Part shown: positions 37,101 to 48,500 of the stretch, piece by piece
Layout: every line of letters begins with the position of its first letter
How positions within the stretch are numbered: the first letter of the stretch is position 1
NCBI GenBank assembly: GCA_963920665.1
Contig: OY987271.1
Location: 21,969,424-22,033,423, forward strand
Direction of reading: 5' to 3'
Origin: Straminergon stramineum
Taxonomy: Eukaryota; Streptophyta; Bryopsida; Hypnales; Calliergonaceae
DNA: 64,000 bases
Notes under the pieces: model-generated
Seen by the model: only the letters and a program-made list of their open reading frames with translations
Database searches by the model: none
What the model was told of the DNA's origin: nothing
Program-made: the position numbers and the translations under genes

Positions 37101-37600
37101 CAACTAAATACTCACAAATAAGATACTTTAGAAACACGTCTTGAAAGAAGCTATTGTAAGGTAGCAATTTTCAAAGATGAAGAACAAAGTTGAATTAAAG
37201 TTGCAGCATATAAAAATACATGCCACAAATAGATATTGACAAATTTTCTTAAAGAAACAATGGTTTTGTAATAAGTTGAATCTGTTTGATGAAAATGTCT
37301 ATCAATTCATTTTTGGCACGTTCATATGGAACTAAACATGTCAAATCATTCTTTTTATAGTACGATAATCTTGAAAAGATCTTCATTGATTTTTTTGAGT
37401 ATTATCCATATACAATGTTTTGATTGGATAGCAAATAAATGGATCTTGAAATGGATTAGTATTGAAAGTAAATTATTTTGCAAAATCCAATTTTCTTGTT
37501 GATAATAACAAGACATGTGAATGTTTTGTTGATACATCTACCAAACCAAAAAACATATTTGAATGGTTTAGATATGGGATTTATCCGATCACAAATATCA
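37101..37600 (-). pseudogene. Copia integrase core remnant
   Basis: The minus strand reads VDVSTKHSHVLLLSTRK, then a stop, then FQDPFICYPIKTLYMDNT. The surrounding residues match the DDE integrase of a common plant copia family (normally SHVCLLSTRN and YPIKTIRLDNA). The second catalytic Asp (MDN) is still visible. Confidence 0.85.
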
Positions 37601-38350
37601 CCTTGTACCTTTGAAAGCATATGTGGTAAATCATGAGGAAGTTTCCATAATTATGGTTTGATGATTAGTTTGCCTTAGATGCATGTTGGATATAATGTCA
37701 TTGAATTGACATCTACTAAACCCAAATTATGTCTAGCAACCATAGAATAATTGTTTGAATGAAGTAGAATTTCAATAGCCTAATCTTATATATCAAGCAA
37801 AATTTTTATTATCTTTACAAGATAATGCAAAATTGGATGTAATAGGTGGTTGGATCACAATACAATACAAGATATTTGTTGTAGCAAAGGTTGTTTTCAC
37901 AACTTTAATATTTTGCACAAAATGACAAAATCCACAAACTCTTGCCTATCTAGAATTTTAGTTGAGAGATGAAAACCATTGATTTGCATATCTTGATAGC
38001 TCATCAAACTTTGAAGTTCAGAGGGAGAAAACATAGTACGCATATTTGCAACAATGGTACGCATCAATGCCTTCAAGCAATATCACTTTTACTAGTTCGT
38101 TCCTTCAGGAAATGAATCACATTCGATTAAATCATAGTCATCAAATTCTTGATTTGTCAAGATGAAAGATTATTTTTATCAAAAAATTCTTATCCTACAA
38201 GATAGTATGTGTACTTGCAAAGTCAAGGAGTGCATCACAAGTGGAGGTATCATCAATAACATATGTTTCTGATTTTTTAGCTCTAAATGGATTCATGGAC
38301 GCATCCATGGTGTTGGCTTCTAGAGTTTGAGCTTTGAGCTTCTTGTTCAC

Positions 38351-38767
38351 CTAGAACATCTTTTCAAAATATTCTAATGTACAACAAAAATTTCCGAGAT
38401 GATCCACTTTGCCACATTTGTCATAGGAACGTGTCTCTAATAGATGCTTACGATGGCTACTAGTAAAGAAAGTGTTATTTTGGGGGGCATGTTGGTTATT
38501 ATGGCTATAGCCATTTTGGTGTTTATTTCTTTTTTTCCCATTGATGTTTCTATGCCTTGGATTTAGCATTAGAAACCTTGCGAATATAGGACTTACAAAC
38601 CATAATTCCAATTGACTAGGCTCTACATTGTGCAAGAGGGATTCATTTTGCTTTTCACTAGAAAATAATAAAAAACTGAAATCAAAGTGGCTATGAAATT
38701 CTGTGTTTTTTGTACTATTGTACAAATATAGCAGACACATGTGGAAATGTTGAAAGAGTTTTCTCAA
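38351..38767 (-). pseudogene. Copia gag remnant with damaged zinc knuckle
   Basis: The frame ends with YDKCGKVDHLGNFC, a CCHC zinc knuckle (C-x2-C-x4-H-x4-C) whose first Cys is Tyr here. The upstream part is basic and Asn/His-rich, as in gag. The position between the 5' LTR and integrase fits gag. Confidence 0.8.
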
Positions 38768-39158
38768 TGCTTTTCCTCCTAGATAATAACTTGACTACAC
38801 AATCTTAGTTGTGATATAATACAATACAAGTCATTATTAAAAGAAACAAATGATAAAAAATTCAACACTTGTAAATGAATCCAATCATGAAGGGCTCTAG
38901 GAAGGAAAATGATTTTCTAGTGGTCAAAATAAGATTTGAGCTTGTACCAAAATTCATTGGATTTTCAATTGTATTACTTTTGACCATCTTTCTACTATAA
39001 GTACCTATGTTCTCATTTGTGCTTCTTGGGAAACATAACTTTCAATCCATTGTCATCTTGTTCCTTCTTTGCAAAAGACAAATGGAGGGCTATTAAGCCT
39101 TATTAGAGAAAAATCTATATTGGAAATTTAATACACAAGACAAAAGCAAGGGAATTCA

Positions 39159-39392
39159 TGCTCATAAAGTTTTGTGAATAAAAAATAAAACAAACCACAA
39201 ATTATCTAGAATGGAGGTTGCAACCAAAGTACACTTGTATAAAGTGTCTTTTCAAAAAAGGTGCGAGGCATATACGATAAAGAGAAGGTAGAATAAGCCT
39301 TCTCCACTAATCAAATAAAAGATTCTCTCTTAACCCCTTGTTGACAATTCACCAACAATGTTAAGACAATATATAATAGTATTTCATTAACA
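39159..39392 (-). repeat. 5' LTR of the copia element
   Basis: This is the partner of 29,769-30,013. On the minus strand it begins TGTTAATGAAATAC and ends near CATGAATTC on the inner side. The inner border and primer site are uncertain. Confidence 0.7.
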
Positions 39393-40395
39393 CTTTCTTT
39401 GTACAATGAAAAGTGAAGTTGTCCATTGACCATTTTTGAGCCCAACATCCTAAAAGGGTTTAGTAGCAGTAGGCACATGCCACTATTTGGCCTTAGCAGC
39501 TCTAAAGTTTGGTGCTAGAATTGGCCTATGTTTGGTGTACTCAACCTGTAGTTTTTCAAACAAGAAGTATTGCAAATACATGAAATTTCAAAATTTGGGC
39601 ATCAATTTTAAGGAAAACTAGAATTTCAAAAAAAAAATTCTTAGTGAGGGTAAAAAAGCTCTATCTCATGTAAGGAAAGTGAGTTAGCAATGTATTTTGG
39701 AGGGTTTAGGGTTTCTTATACAACCAATATATTTGTTACAATGTATTAGGTGATCAACATATTTATCATGACGTGTTAGGGCCCATCCATTTAGTGACCT
39801 AATTATTTAGTGGGTCATTAGTCATTAGATTACGTTTGTACATGAGAAGCCATAGTATAGCTGTTCGGTGGAGATTATTTAATTTTTAAAATGACAAAAA
39901 TAAAATAAAAAATAAAAAATTGACGAATGCAACATAAATTAGATAACGAAGTTGTAAAAAATAAAGAAAATGTCCAAATTCATTCAATTACCATCTACCA
40001 CCAATAACTTTTTGATGGCAAAGTGATTTACTTCCTTCAATGAAATTCATTGAGATTGAAGGGTGAAGAGTTTTTTGTTTTTTTTTAATGAAATCAATTG
40101 TTCGTAATGAATCCCTAAAGGATATAGGATCATTTGAAGATGAGAGCTTGACCACTCATTGAGCGATTGAGTTCCAAATAATCTACATATCCCACATCTA
40201 TTGTTTTAACTACTACTACTACCTGTACCCTATTTGTATAAAATAGCTTCTCCATCTACCTTGTTACTCACAAAAAAAAAACACTTTCAAAATAAATTGC
40301 TAAATATTTAAAATTTACTTTATTAGTATGTTGAATATATGATAATTAAATTAGGAAGTGCCAAATCTACTTTGGGAACTTTAATTAGTTATTTG
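39393..40395. other. AT-rich spacer right of the copia element
   Basis: No gene or bounded repeat recognised. Confidence 0.5.
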
Positions 40396-40681
40396 CACTA
40401 GAAGAAAACTATGTTTAACTTGTCAAAAACTGCGTTACTCAACAAAAAAGTGTGGGTTGGATTTTATTGAGATCTCCCTTTGTAACTCAAAATTTTGCAT
40501 TCTAACACAAAATTCTACATTTCACTTGTCAAATTCTGTGTTGAAATGCTAAAAAGCAAAATTTTGTGTTATGAAGGGAGAACTCATCAAAATCCAACCC
40601 ACACTTTTCTGTTGAGTACAATATAATTTCCGTCAAGTAAAATGTAGTTTTTGACAAGTTCAACACAATTTTCTTCTAGTG
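40396..40681. mobile_element. Near-palindromic MITE with CACTAGAAG ends (286 bp)
   Basis: The left end CACTAGAAGAAAACTATG and the reversed right end CACTAGAAGAAAATTGTG continue into matching arms (AACTTGTCAAAAACT, GTGTGGGTTGGATTTT), giving a long hairpin. The termini match those of the 1,095-bp CACTA-type element at 30,485. Flanking trinucleotides TTG and TTA differ by one base, so the duplication is only suggestive. Confidence 0.75.
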
Positions 40682-41165
40682 TTAGCAACAAAGTGCTGAT
40701 CTTGCCATACAACTATGGTTCTCTCCTTGGATCCTCACTTTAGGAATTAGGTGCTCAAGCTTGGAATTATCTTCTACAATTATTTATTAGTTTTTGAAGT
40801 GAATAGATGATTGGGTAACTTATACTCTTGTGTCATATTGTCTCTTTTGCCTTATGGTAGGACAATTGTTAGATGTCTTCTCTACTATGATGTCCTATAA
40901 GAATCTCTATATAACATGACTAAAGACTCCACTATTATTGTAATTTTTGCAAATTATTGGGTGTCAAAGTATGCTATACACATTTTAACATTCTATTGTG
41001 CCATCTACAATAATCGTATGTAAAAAAGCTTTGTTACAACCTTTGAAATATTATTTGGTACATTTTACACCTTTAGAATATTCTCCATTCAAAATGTGTT
41101 CAAAATCAAGTATGCATTTCCAAGCCCAATCTCTTGAAGGGATTATATATCTATAGGCACTTTAA
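40682..41165. other. AT-rich spacer
   Basis: No recognised gene. A weak, unconvincing coding-like stretch on the plus strand was not assigned. Confidence 0.4.
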
Positions 41166-41675
41166 TTCCTAAAGGACCAAGGTGCATTTTTTGGCATTAT
41201 AGAAAATTTGGACAAATATATGTGTCTAGAGATTTCTACATTTTTTGACCTAAACTTTAATAGAAGGTACAAACAAAGGTTATCTTTCATATATGCTAAG
41301 TTTTCTTATATGTTGCACAATTACATATGATTTGAAAATTTTCAAACATGTCACCAATTTACCTTGAAGAATGAATTTAAAGAAGCACAACTATATTGGA
41401 CATTTTTTTCTTACAAATGTGACCTTGTAAAGTACAACAACTTGTTTTTTCACAAGGCTAAAAAAAAAGGTTTTTGTCACTTCAATTGCTAATATCTTGC
41501 AATCTACATGGTGGAAATTTCTGAAAATTTTACCACATCTTCTCAAACCAACTTTCTACAAAATCCTACTATTCCATGCATCTAAAAATGATATTTTTCA
41601 AAAATTTGGTACTTGTATTAAAAATGGCAGTTTTTGAGAGTTTTTGATAATAACATAGCGAAGGACCTTTAGGGG
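41166..41675 (+). mobile_element. TTAA-flanked non-autonomous element, copy 3 (510 bp)
   Basis: The left end is TTCCTAAAGGACCAAGG and the reversed right end CCCCTAAAGGTCCTTCGC. TTAA lies at 41,162-41,165 and 41,676-41,679. It matches both ends of the 945-bp copy but lacks several hundred bases of the middle. It lies about 0.8 kb beyond the WASHC4 stop codon. Confidence 0.82.
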
Positions 41676-41679
41676 TTAA

Positions 41680-42507
41680 TCTTAGACATATTCCCCTAAG
41701 TGCCTTTTCAAGGTCTTTTGGGTCTTCTTAGTCCCTTCGTGATCAATTATTAAACTCTTTGAATCCCTTCAAGGTTAAGTCAGTTAGTGTTCTCTTTTCT
41801 CATGTGGTCCATAACACATATAGCTTAAGATTCTATGGAATATATTTTATATTTGAAAATAGTTAGTAAAACTTGAAATTTATCAGATCTTCAAGTTTTT
41901 GTTTCGTTTTGAACATGGTCCAAGAAACTCCCAAAAGATAATGTCATCACATTTCAATGAAACTACTGCTTCTGCAGAGGTAGGAGCCAAGATACTGGAG
42001 CAGGCCTCGAAGCGACTCTCTGTTACATTACCCGATCATCTGGATTCTTCACAATCAGCTACGTTGGGATCCTTAGAACCCATAGCAGAGACAGTTCGAA
42101 CACTTTCATGGGTAAGCACCGGTTCCGATGACATATGTATTAGGAATAAATCGGTCCTTTGATAGGGTAAACTCTGACAACCAGCATTGTGAGCTTCGCT
42201 TTCTTCTGCCTCCGAATAGCATAAATACAAGAGCTGAGCAGTGCCTGAGAAGACCACTAGCACAACGTCAACGAATTTGTTTGGCGTGAGTGACCGCACC
42301 TCCCCTGTCAATATGACGCATCAACATGTATTCTTTCACATTTCAGCGTGTAAGTCCAACACACTGTATTTTTACTCTCCGGGTTCCTAATCATCAGTTA
42401 TGAATAATACGCTCACCGAGACTTCTGCAGCTTTTCAGAAATCAATCAGCAGAATAGTTGAAACCACACGTCACAGTGCTCCATTGCCAAATTGAGGGCA
42501 TCACGAT
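41680..42507 (-). other. Downstream region of WASHC4
   Basis: Composition rises to gene-like GC content from about 41,890, so this probably includes the WASHC4 3' untranslated region and perhaps an extra 3' exon. The open frames here (41,899-42,162 plus; 42,036-42,311 minus) match no family I know. No poly(A) signal could be placed with confidence. Confidence 0.4.
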
Positions 42508-45500
42508 TTAGAGGAAGAATATTCGAGCTCCTGAAAAATTGAACTCAATAAGCTCCAGCTCCATCAGATATGCGCTCACTCGTTTCACAGCCTACAATGA
42601 GGTCATTCAACAAAACCTCCACTTCTCAAACATTTTCAAAGAAAGCTCAGTGACATCGTACTTTGCATAAAAATTAAATCAAGGACTAACAGATATTCTT
42701 TCAGAATGGTCCTGTTAGTGTGAGAACGGACCATGCTACAAACGCAACATGCCTCTTGATGTCTGCAGTTTCTGAAGGGCAGTCACCACTCAACAGGCTG
42801 AATCATTTGAAGACTCTCATGAAGAATTTTAGAAGCAAGATACATACTGCTTGGATGAGAAGGATACCATCTGTATGTTGTGGGCGTCTTCTTCAGACAC
42901 GGAAGCCAGTTTCTGACTCCAAATTTGCAACCCCATCAGACCATTTGCTATATTGTCCATGTCCAGACCTTCTTCTAAGCGTGCCTTCTCAGCTTTGTAG
43001 TGTTTCCTCAGACTATCAAACCAGTACAGTGAATTGAAGTGCTTGTCTTGTCCCAGTACCTGAGGATTGCAACATGAACAAAATCATATGCCCTTCATTA
43101 TCTGAACCAGAAAAACTACACTGCAATGTTCCAAGGTGACAGGCTACATTGCCAGGGGATAAATAAGGCTGCCAATAAGTTGCAATAATATTGGCCAAAC
43201 CGGGCGTCAACTACATAGGCATGAACTGACAAAATACAATAGACACATTAAAACCCTCAAATAATTTGACATAGTTCAGTGACGAGTGATAAATACCTTG
43301 AGTACGTACGCAAGACCCATGACAAAACCATCATCTGTGAAGAGAGCATCTGCTGAACTACGGGTCCGTTTAGAGAACTTTGCTTTTGCTCGTACCATGG
43401 CTTCTACAGCATTAATAATCAAAGCCGGGACAATGAACACGAACTCCTTCAAGTGAATGTTATCATCACTTCGCAAACCCTGGTCCATATCCAGAATATA
43501 AGAGGAAAGTATACGTCATTCCATCAATCAAGAAAACCACTAAAGACTATAAACCATTTGCAGTATTTTAAACTACTTTCTTCAAAATTTCACTAAGAAA
43601 CCCACCTGAGAGAAAACATTCACAAGGATGTTGAAGTAACCAGTCTCGTCAACAGACATATTCTGGCTCTCCAAGGCTGCATCGAGGAGTTTCCCAGCCC
43701 GCACTGCTTCTGGTGCCATGCCAAGGTTCCTCGAAGCCAGCTCAAAGCTCGTGTTCTTAGCTTCTTGTACATGGCTGCCAAACCCAGTAAATTCACAGCA
43801 ATTGAGTTACTCTTGGTCCTCCTGAAGAATGACCCCAAACGTAGTGTCTACACAATCCGTAGTCAAACTTCAAACCCGTGTGTAATGCATCAATGCGTCA
43901 CACATACATAGGAAGATAAAACTCTTACAACAAGCTACATACTCTCTTAATGCGAGGCAATTAGAGCAGTACAATCAAACACGTGAAATTGCAGTACCAT
44001 TGACTAAGAACAAGATTTCTAAAAATCCTGAAAACAAGCATAAGTTGCTCGCACTTCCATGGCTTCAAGAATGAATGATGAGGAAGTGTGCACGATCTGC
44101 TGACGCAGATTGTAGGTCACACATCCCACTAGTGACCGGTTTAGTATAAGAAAGATGAGCCTGGCAGACATACCCAGTAGCCAAACTGCTGTAACTAAGT
44201 CCTCCAAGGCGCACCATGCGAACAAATCCAAGTGCGTTACCAATCTCGGCAATCAACATCCGGAACTGGTCCATGTAGCTGTGCCCACTTCCATTGCTTC
44301 CCAGCTTCTTTATCTCATGATTGAGCTTCTGTGCTCTCACAACTGGATACTCTCTTCTCTCATTCCGTTGGGTTTCCTGAAACATCTCCAAAAGAAAAGT
44401 GAGAACGGCACCATCTATATGCATTTGACAAATCCAAGAAGAACAAATACATGCCGATGACTGGAAGAAGTGAGATGAAGCACCTTGGTAAACCGGTACT
44501 CTTTGACAAGTCTCGACTTGATGTGATCATCGAAGAGGAATTGGGAAAATGATATAAATTTCTGAGCCAGGAACTGATAGGTGAAGTTCACAGTTGTACT
44601 GATTATACCAGTGCCGTGGGTACGTATTGAGTTTGCCACATGGTTTACATTAATTGTATTGATGTGCTTTCTGTAGGTTGCACTTGATAACCTTTCTATA
44701 AACACCTGCAAGAAAACCCCAAGGAAAAGGTTCAAATTCGCACTGTAATGCAAGCATGAGGCGCACAGTACGTGTGCTAAACTAATGAGAGCAGATAATG
44801 TTCAACAATGTTTTAGTTGATGACACGGAAACAGATCAGATACGCACTTTATTGCAGCGGATTCCACGACTGCAATTCTTATTAAATTAAGCTCACCTTT
44901 AAGACGTCCAGGCAATGGCCCTCAAGTAAACACATAACATACTAAGCCGTCGCAAATTGTCAACGTTATGCCAAAAACGTCTGAAGGGCCAAAAAGTCCG
45001 TAACGTTTAGAGACTGCCATATGAATGGAGAAAGGAGAAATGACCTGAGTATTTAGGTTGTATGTGTAGGATGCCACAAAATTGTGGATATTCCGCATAA
45101 TATCCAACACATCAACGCCTTGTTCCAATGTCTGGCATGGCAAATGAATGTCATCCAATTCCAAGCCGTACTTCTGCTCAGCCAGTTGTCGCATTTCACC
45201 GTAGGTCTGCATACAAAGAAACCAATATCAAATGCCACGAATGAAGGATTTTGACACTACCAAGACTTGATAAAATTTATTACTACTTCGTTGCACCATG
45301 AGACACAACCCACCTTCCAGTTATGAAGGGCCACAGCAGCATGATTGTAAAAAGCAGCATTCAGGTACACCTCCACATGAGTCTTGATATGAATGTTCTT
45401 GGTTTCCAATCGCAAGGGCTTCAATTGCAAAAACCATGACAGATCTCTCACTCCTGTCTGCAGCCACCATGTCCTCAGATAACATAGCCTTTCCGACACG

Positions 45501-48500
45501 ATCAAGATTGAATGAGTAACCCTAAAACGCTGGTGCTGATTTATGATACCATCACTCTTTTACCTACTGCAACGTAACTTTGCTCGTTCATAGGAAATCA
45601 CAATGCACCAGCTGAATAGGAGTTGCACATACAGTAAGAAATACAATTGTATGCAACTCAAGAAGGACGTTCAGTACCCTTGTTGGATTAACATTAACAG
45701 TGCCTTTCAAATGTGCGGAGTGAACGTGTAGCCGTAGATCGGTCTCAATATCACGACAGAGTGGCATGACAACTTCCTGCTAGCCAAGACAGGTTAGGTT
45801 TGTCAAAGCTGCGAAGAAAATATGAGAAAATATAGCGGTTTCATCGAGAATGGTATACCATCTGCTACAAAACGAGTTTGCAAAACCCTGAGGTCAGGAA
45901 GTTTACATTGATGATGGCATCTTCAAGTTCTTTTTCGTAGGATTCAAGAGCAGCCTCTTCAGCATGGCCGATTTTCAGAAGTTTGATACCATCTTTAAAT
46001 GCACTAACCACGTGCTGGAGACTCCGAGCTTCACGAGTCTGTGTGTAAACCAAGGCGAAACATGTAGGCATCATCTCTCGAGACCAGTACAAAAAACCGC
46101 AATCTGTTGACAGTCTCACAAGCTCATGAATGTCGGCCGCCATGTCCATCAACAAGCAAACTTCTAATATCTCCGCCACTGTTTCTTCAGGGAGCTTATT
46201 CTGCAGACACACATGATTTTAGCATAAAAAATATCAACAAAACATCGAGACTGGAATTGAAATCAAAGCCAATTTTGACAGTTCCAGAATCATCCTGCTG
46301 TGAGACAGTGTGCAGCAATGGTAATTCTAATTCAGGGTTTGCTTAAAAGTTTTCGAAGAGTAATCCTTTAATGTCATTTCCAACATACTTACAAGCCCAA
46401 AGAGTGTGTCAAGACAAATATGCAAGATTGTGCGTCGACGCAAACAAGGGCGCCCCTGCAGCATCTCCACAGCCAAGTCCACCTAAACCTCATCCCAAAC
46501 ATATCCATGAGAATTACGTTTGCAAATTACGTCGGGAATTTCCAGTTAGTAAAACCAGTAATTAAAAGAAAAAAGGAATTTCCAAACAGCAAACTATGAA
46601 CACAAACGCATTTGAGTTACAAGAAATAAGCATACACTATAAGAAAGACTCTTACAGCTGCCAGGACATCTTGGAACTTCGTGTCCGCTTCTTTCCCACC
46701 TTTCATATAACCAAAGACATGAACCAATATTGGTAAGATCCAAGACATAAAAAAGGCAACGCAACAAAAAATTTAGCTGCGTAGGATACAACCAACTGAA
46801 AAACAAAGCATTGAGGATCTTTCATCAAGAGGATAATTGCACTTGGAAAATATCGTCAAACGAACACAAGGATACTCAAAAGGTAGTCACCAGAAAAGCG
46901 ATGCAATAATTTCATTTCTCTATAAGCAAAGAAAGATTCGGCATATTTCAAGAAAATAAGAAAAGAATTGAAGATACCAACCACTCTCGTCGAGCAAACT
47001 TACAGCGAAAACCGTAGCTGGCGACAAGTTAATAATGTAACTAAAAAGAAACTTAGGGAAAAATTCAATTCAAAAGTACAATACAAGAAAGTGAATGCTC
47101 AGCAAGACATCTAGCGCCCCTGATAGATCATCCGAATCTCCAGCTCATTTAGATGATTAAGACAATTCATTGGACCCAACATGAACAAGTTACAGTATTG
47201 AATAAGGGGGAGAAGCCGCACGGGTGAAGGAGCGAGCAAAAAGATTTAAACTGCTGGATTTAGAAACCGCCGTGATTTCAGCCTCCACCTGTGCCTGCAT
47301 GCCAATCAAATCTGGTTGATATCCCGATAATGTGTTAACAAGTGGCCATCTTCCGATTCTGTCAGGAATTTGTGAAGCCCAGAAACCAATAACATATATG
47401 ACATTGCTTGATACAAAAAGAGAAAGTAAACACTTGGCATTACACTTCATCGACTTTTGAGAAGGAACACCTGGATATTTTGTCGTTATATATCTCAAAG
47501 CACGTAGCTTATGAAAGGCTGCTCATAACCATTGACATGAATAAAAAGTAACAAAGCTCAAATGGCTCTTGGAGCAAAAAAGTATCGAATGCAAGACCAC
47601 TACGAACAATAAGGTCACATTCTGACCTGATCAGATTCAGATTCAAAAAGAAAGGAACAACACCTACCCTGAGTGACAAGAGATGCTTTTGTATTTGAGT
47701 TTGTGCTAGCTCTAAAATGTTGCTCATTGCTTGCACCGTTTCACTATTTCGTCTGTGATACACTGCCCTTACTACCTGCACCACGAACAAACACCCCGTA
47801 GCGATGAATGGATATAGCATACTCTTCATTATTACTGTGATCAACTGTTGACATTACCGAAACACAATACAGATTAACACTACTTCAATCAGAAACCGCC
47901 TACATCACGAATTAACACTGCAGATTTTATCGTAAGCTGGTCAATGTCTCATAAAGAATTCCACATTTCCACCTATTACCATCACAAATAATTTATAAGT
48001 CTCTACGAATGAACTATTTACAGCTAGCTAACATCTAACAAATGATCGCATGCAGAGAAGTTTCCAAGAATTCTAACTAGAGAAGTTTCAAATTGTGTTA
48101 GATTTCAGCGGCAACAGATACCATTTGAGAAAGAAAGAAACCTGAAGCAGTTCTGCTGCATGTCGTAGGCTACGTACTTGGTCCTTACTCAGTGGCTCCT
48201 ACAGTGTAAAAGTCACAGGTTTCACAACAGCCCAAAGGGCACCATAACAGAGCTTGGAAAGGAAGTCACTTGTCTTTTGCGAGTCATATAGAGAAAGTCA
48301 TCTAAAGAGTCAGAAGACTGTCGCTAATTGTTTAGACTGAAACATACTTATATGATTTAGTTAGGTCATTTGTAGGGGATCCCGCGGAGGATCCGTCCAA
48401 TATCAAGAAAGAAGTGACCGGATAATTCCATTAAATAGAGATGGAAAGATGTCAGAACGATTTTTCACCTCCAAAGATACGTGACAGTCAATAGTGGCCC

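Larger units (their letters stand above)
29769..39392 (-). mobile_element. Ty1/copia retrotransposon, decayed, with four nested insertions
   Basis: Two related LTRs (29,769-30,013 and 39,159-39,392) bound gag, integrase, reverse transcriptase and RNase H remnants in copia order on the minus strand. The span is 9.6 kb. Subtracting the insertions at 30,485-31,579, 32,468-34,451, 35,648-35,896 and 36,152-37,096 leaves about 5.3 kb, a normal copia length. Frames are broken by stops and shifts throughout. The integrase segments (HVLLLSTRK; CYIN then FPSL) match a widespread plant copia family. I did not find a clear tRNA primer site or matching 5-bp target duplication, so the outer limits are approximate. 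Confidence 0.88.

Noticed and set aside
40720..41110. Possible plus-strand copia integrase fragment
   Set aside because: The similarity was too weak and stop-ridden to support a call.
41899..42311. Opposed open frames of 87 and 91 codons after WASHC4
   Set aside because: No recognisable protein. The position fits 3' untranslated sequence.
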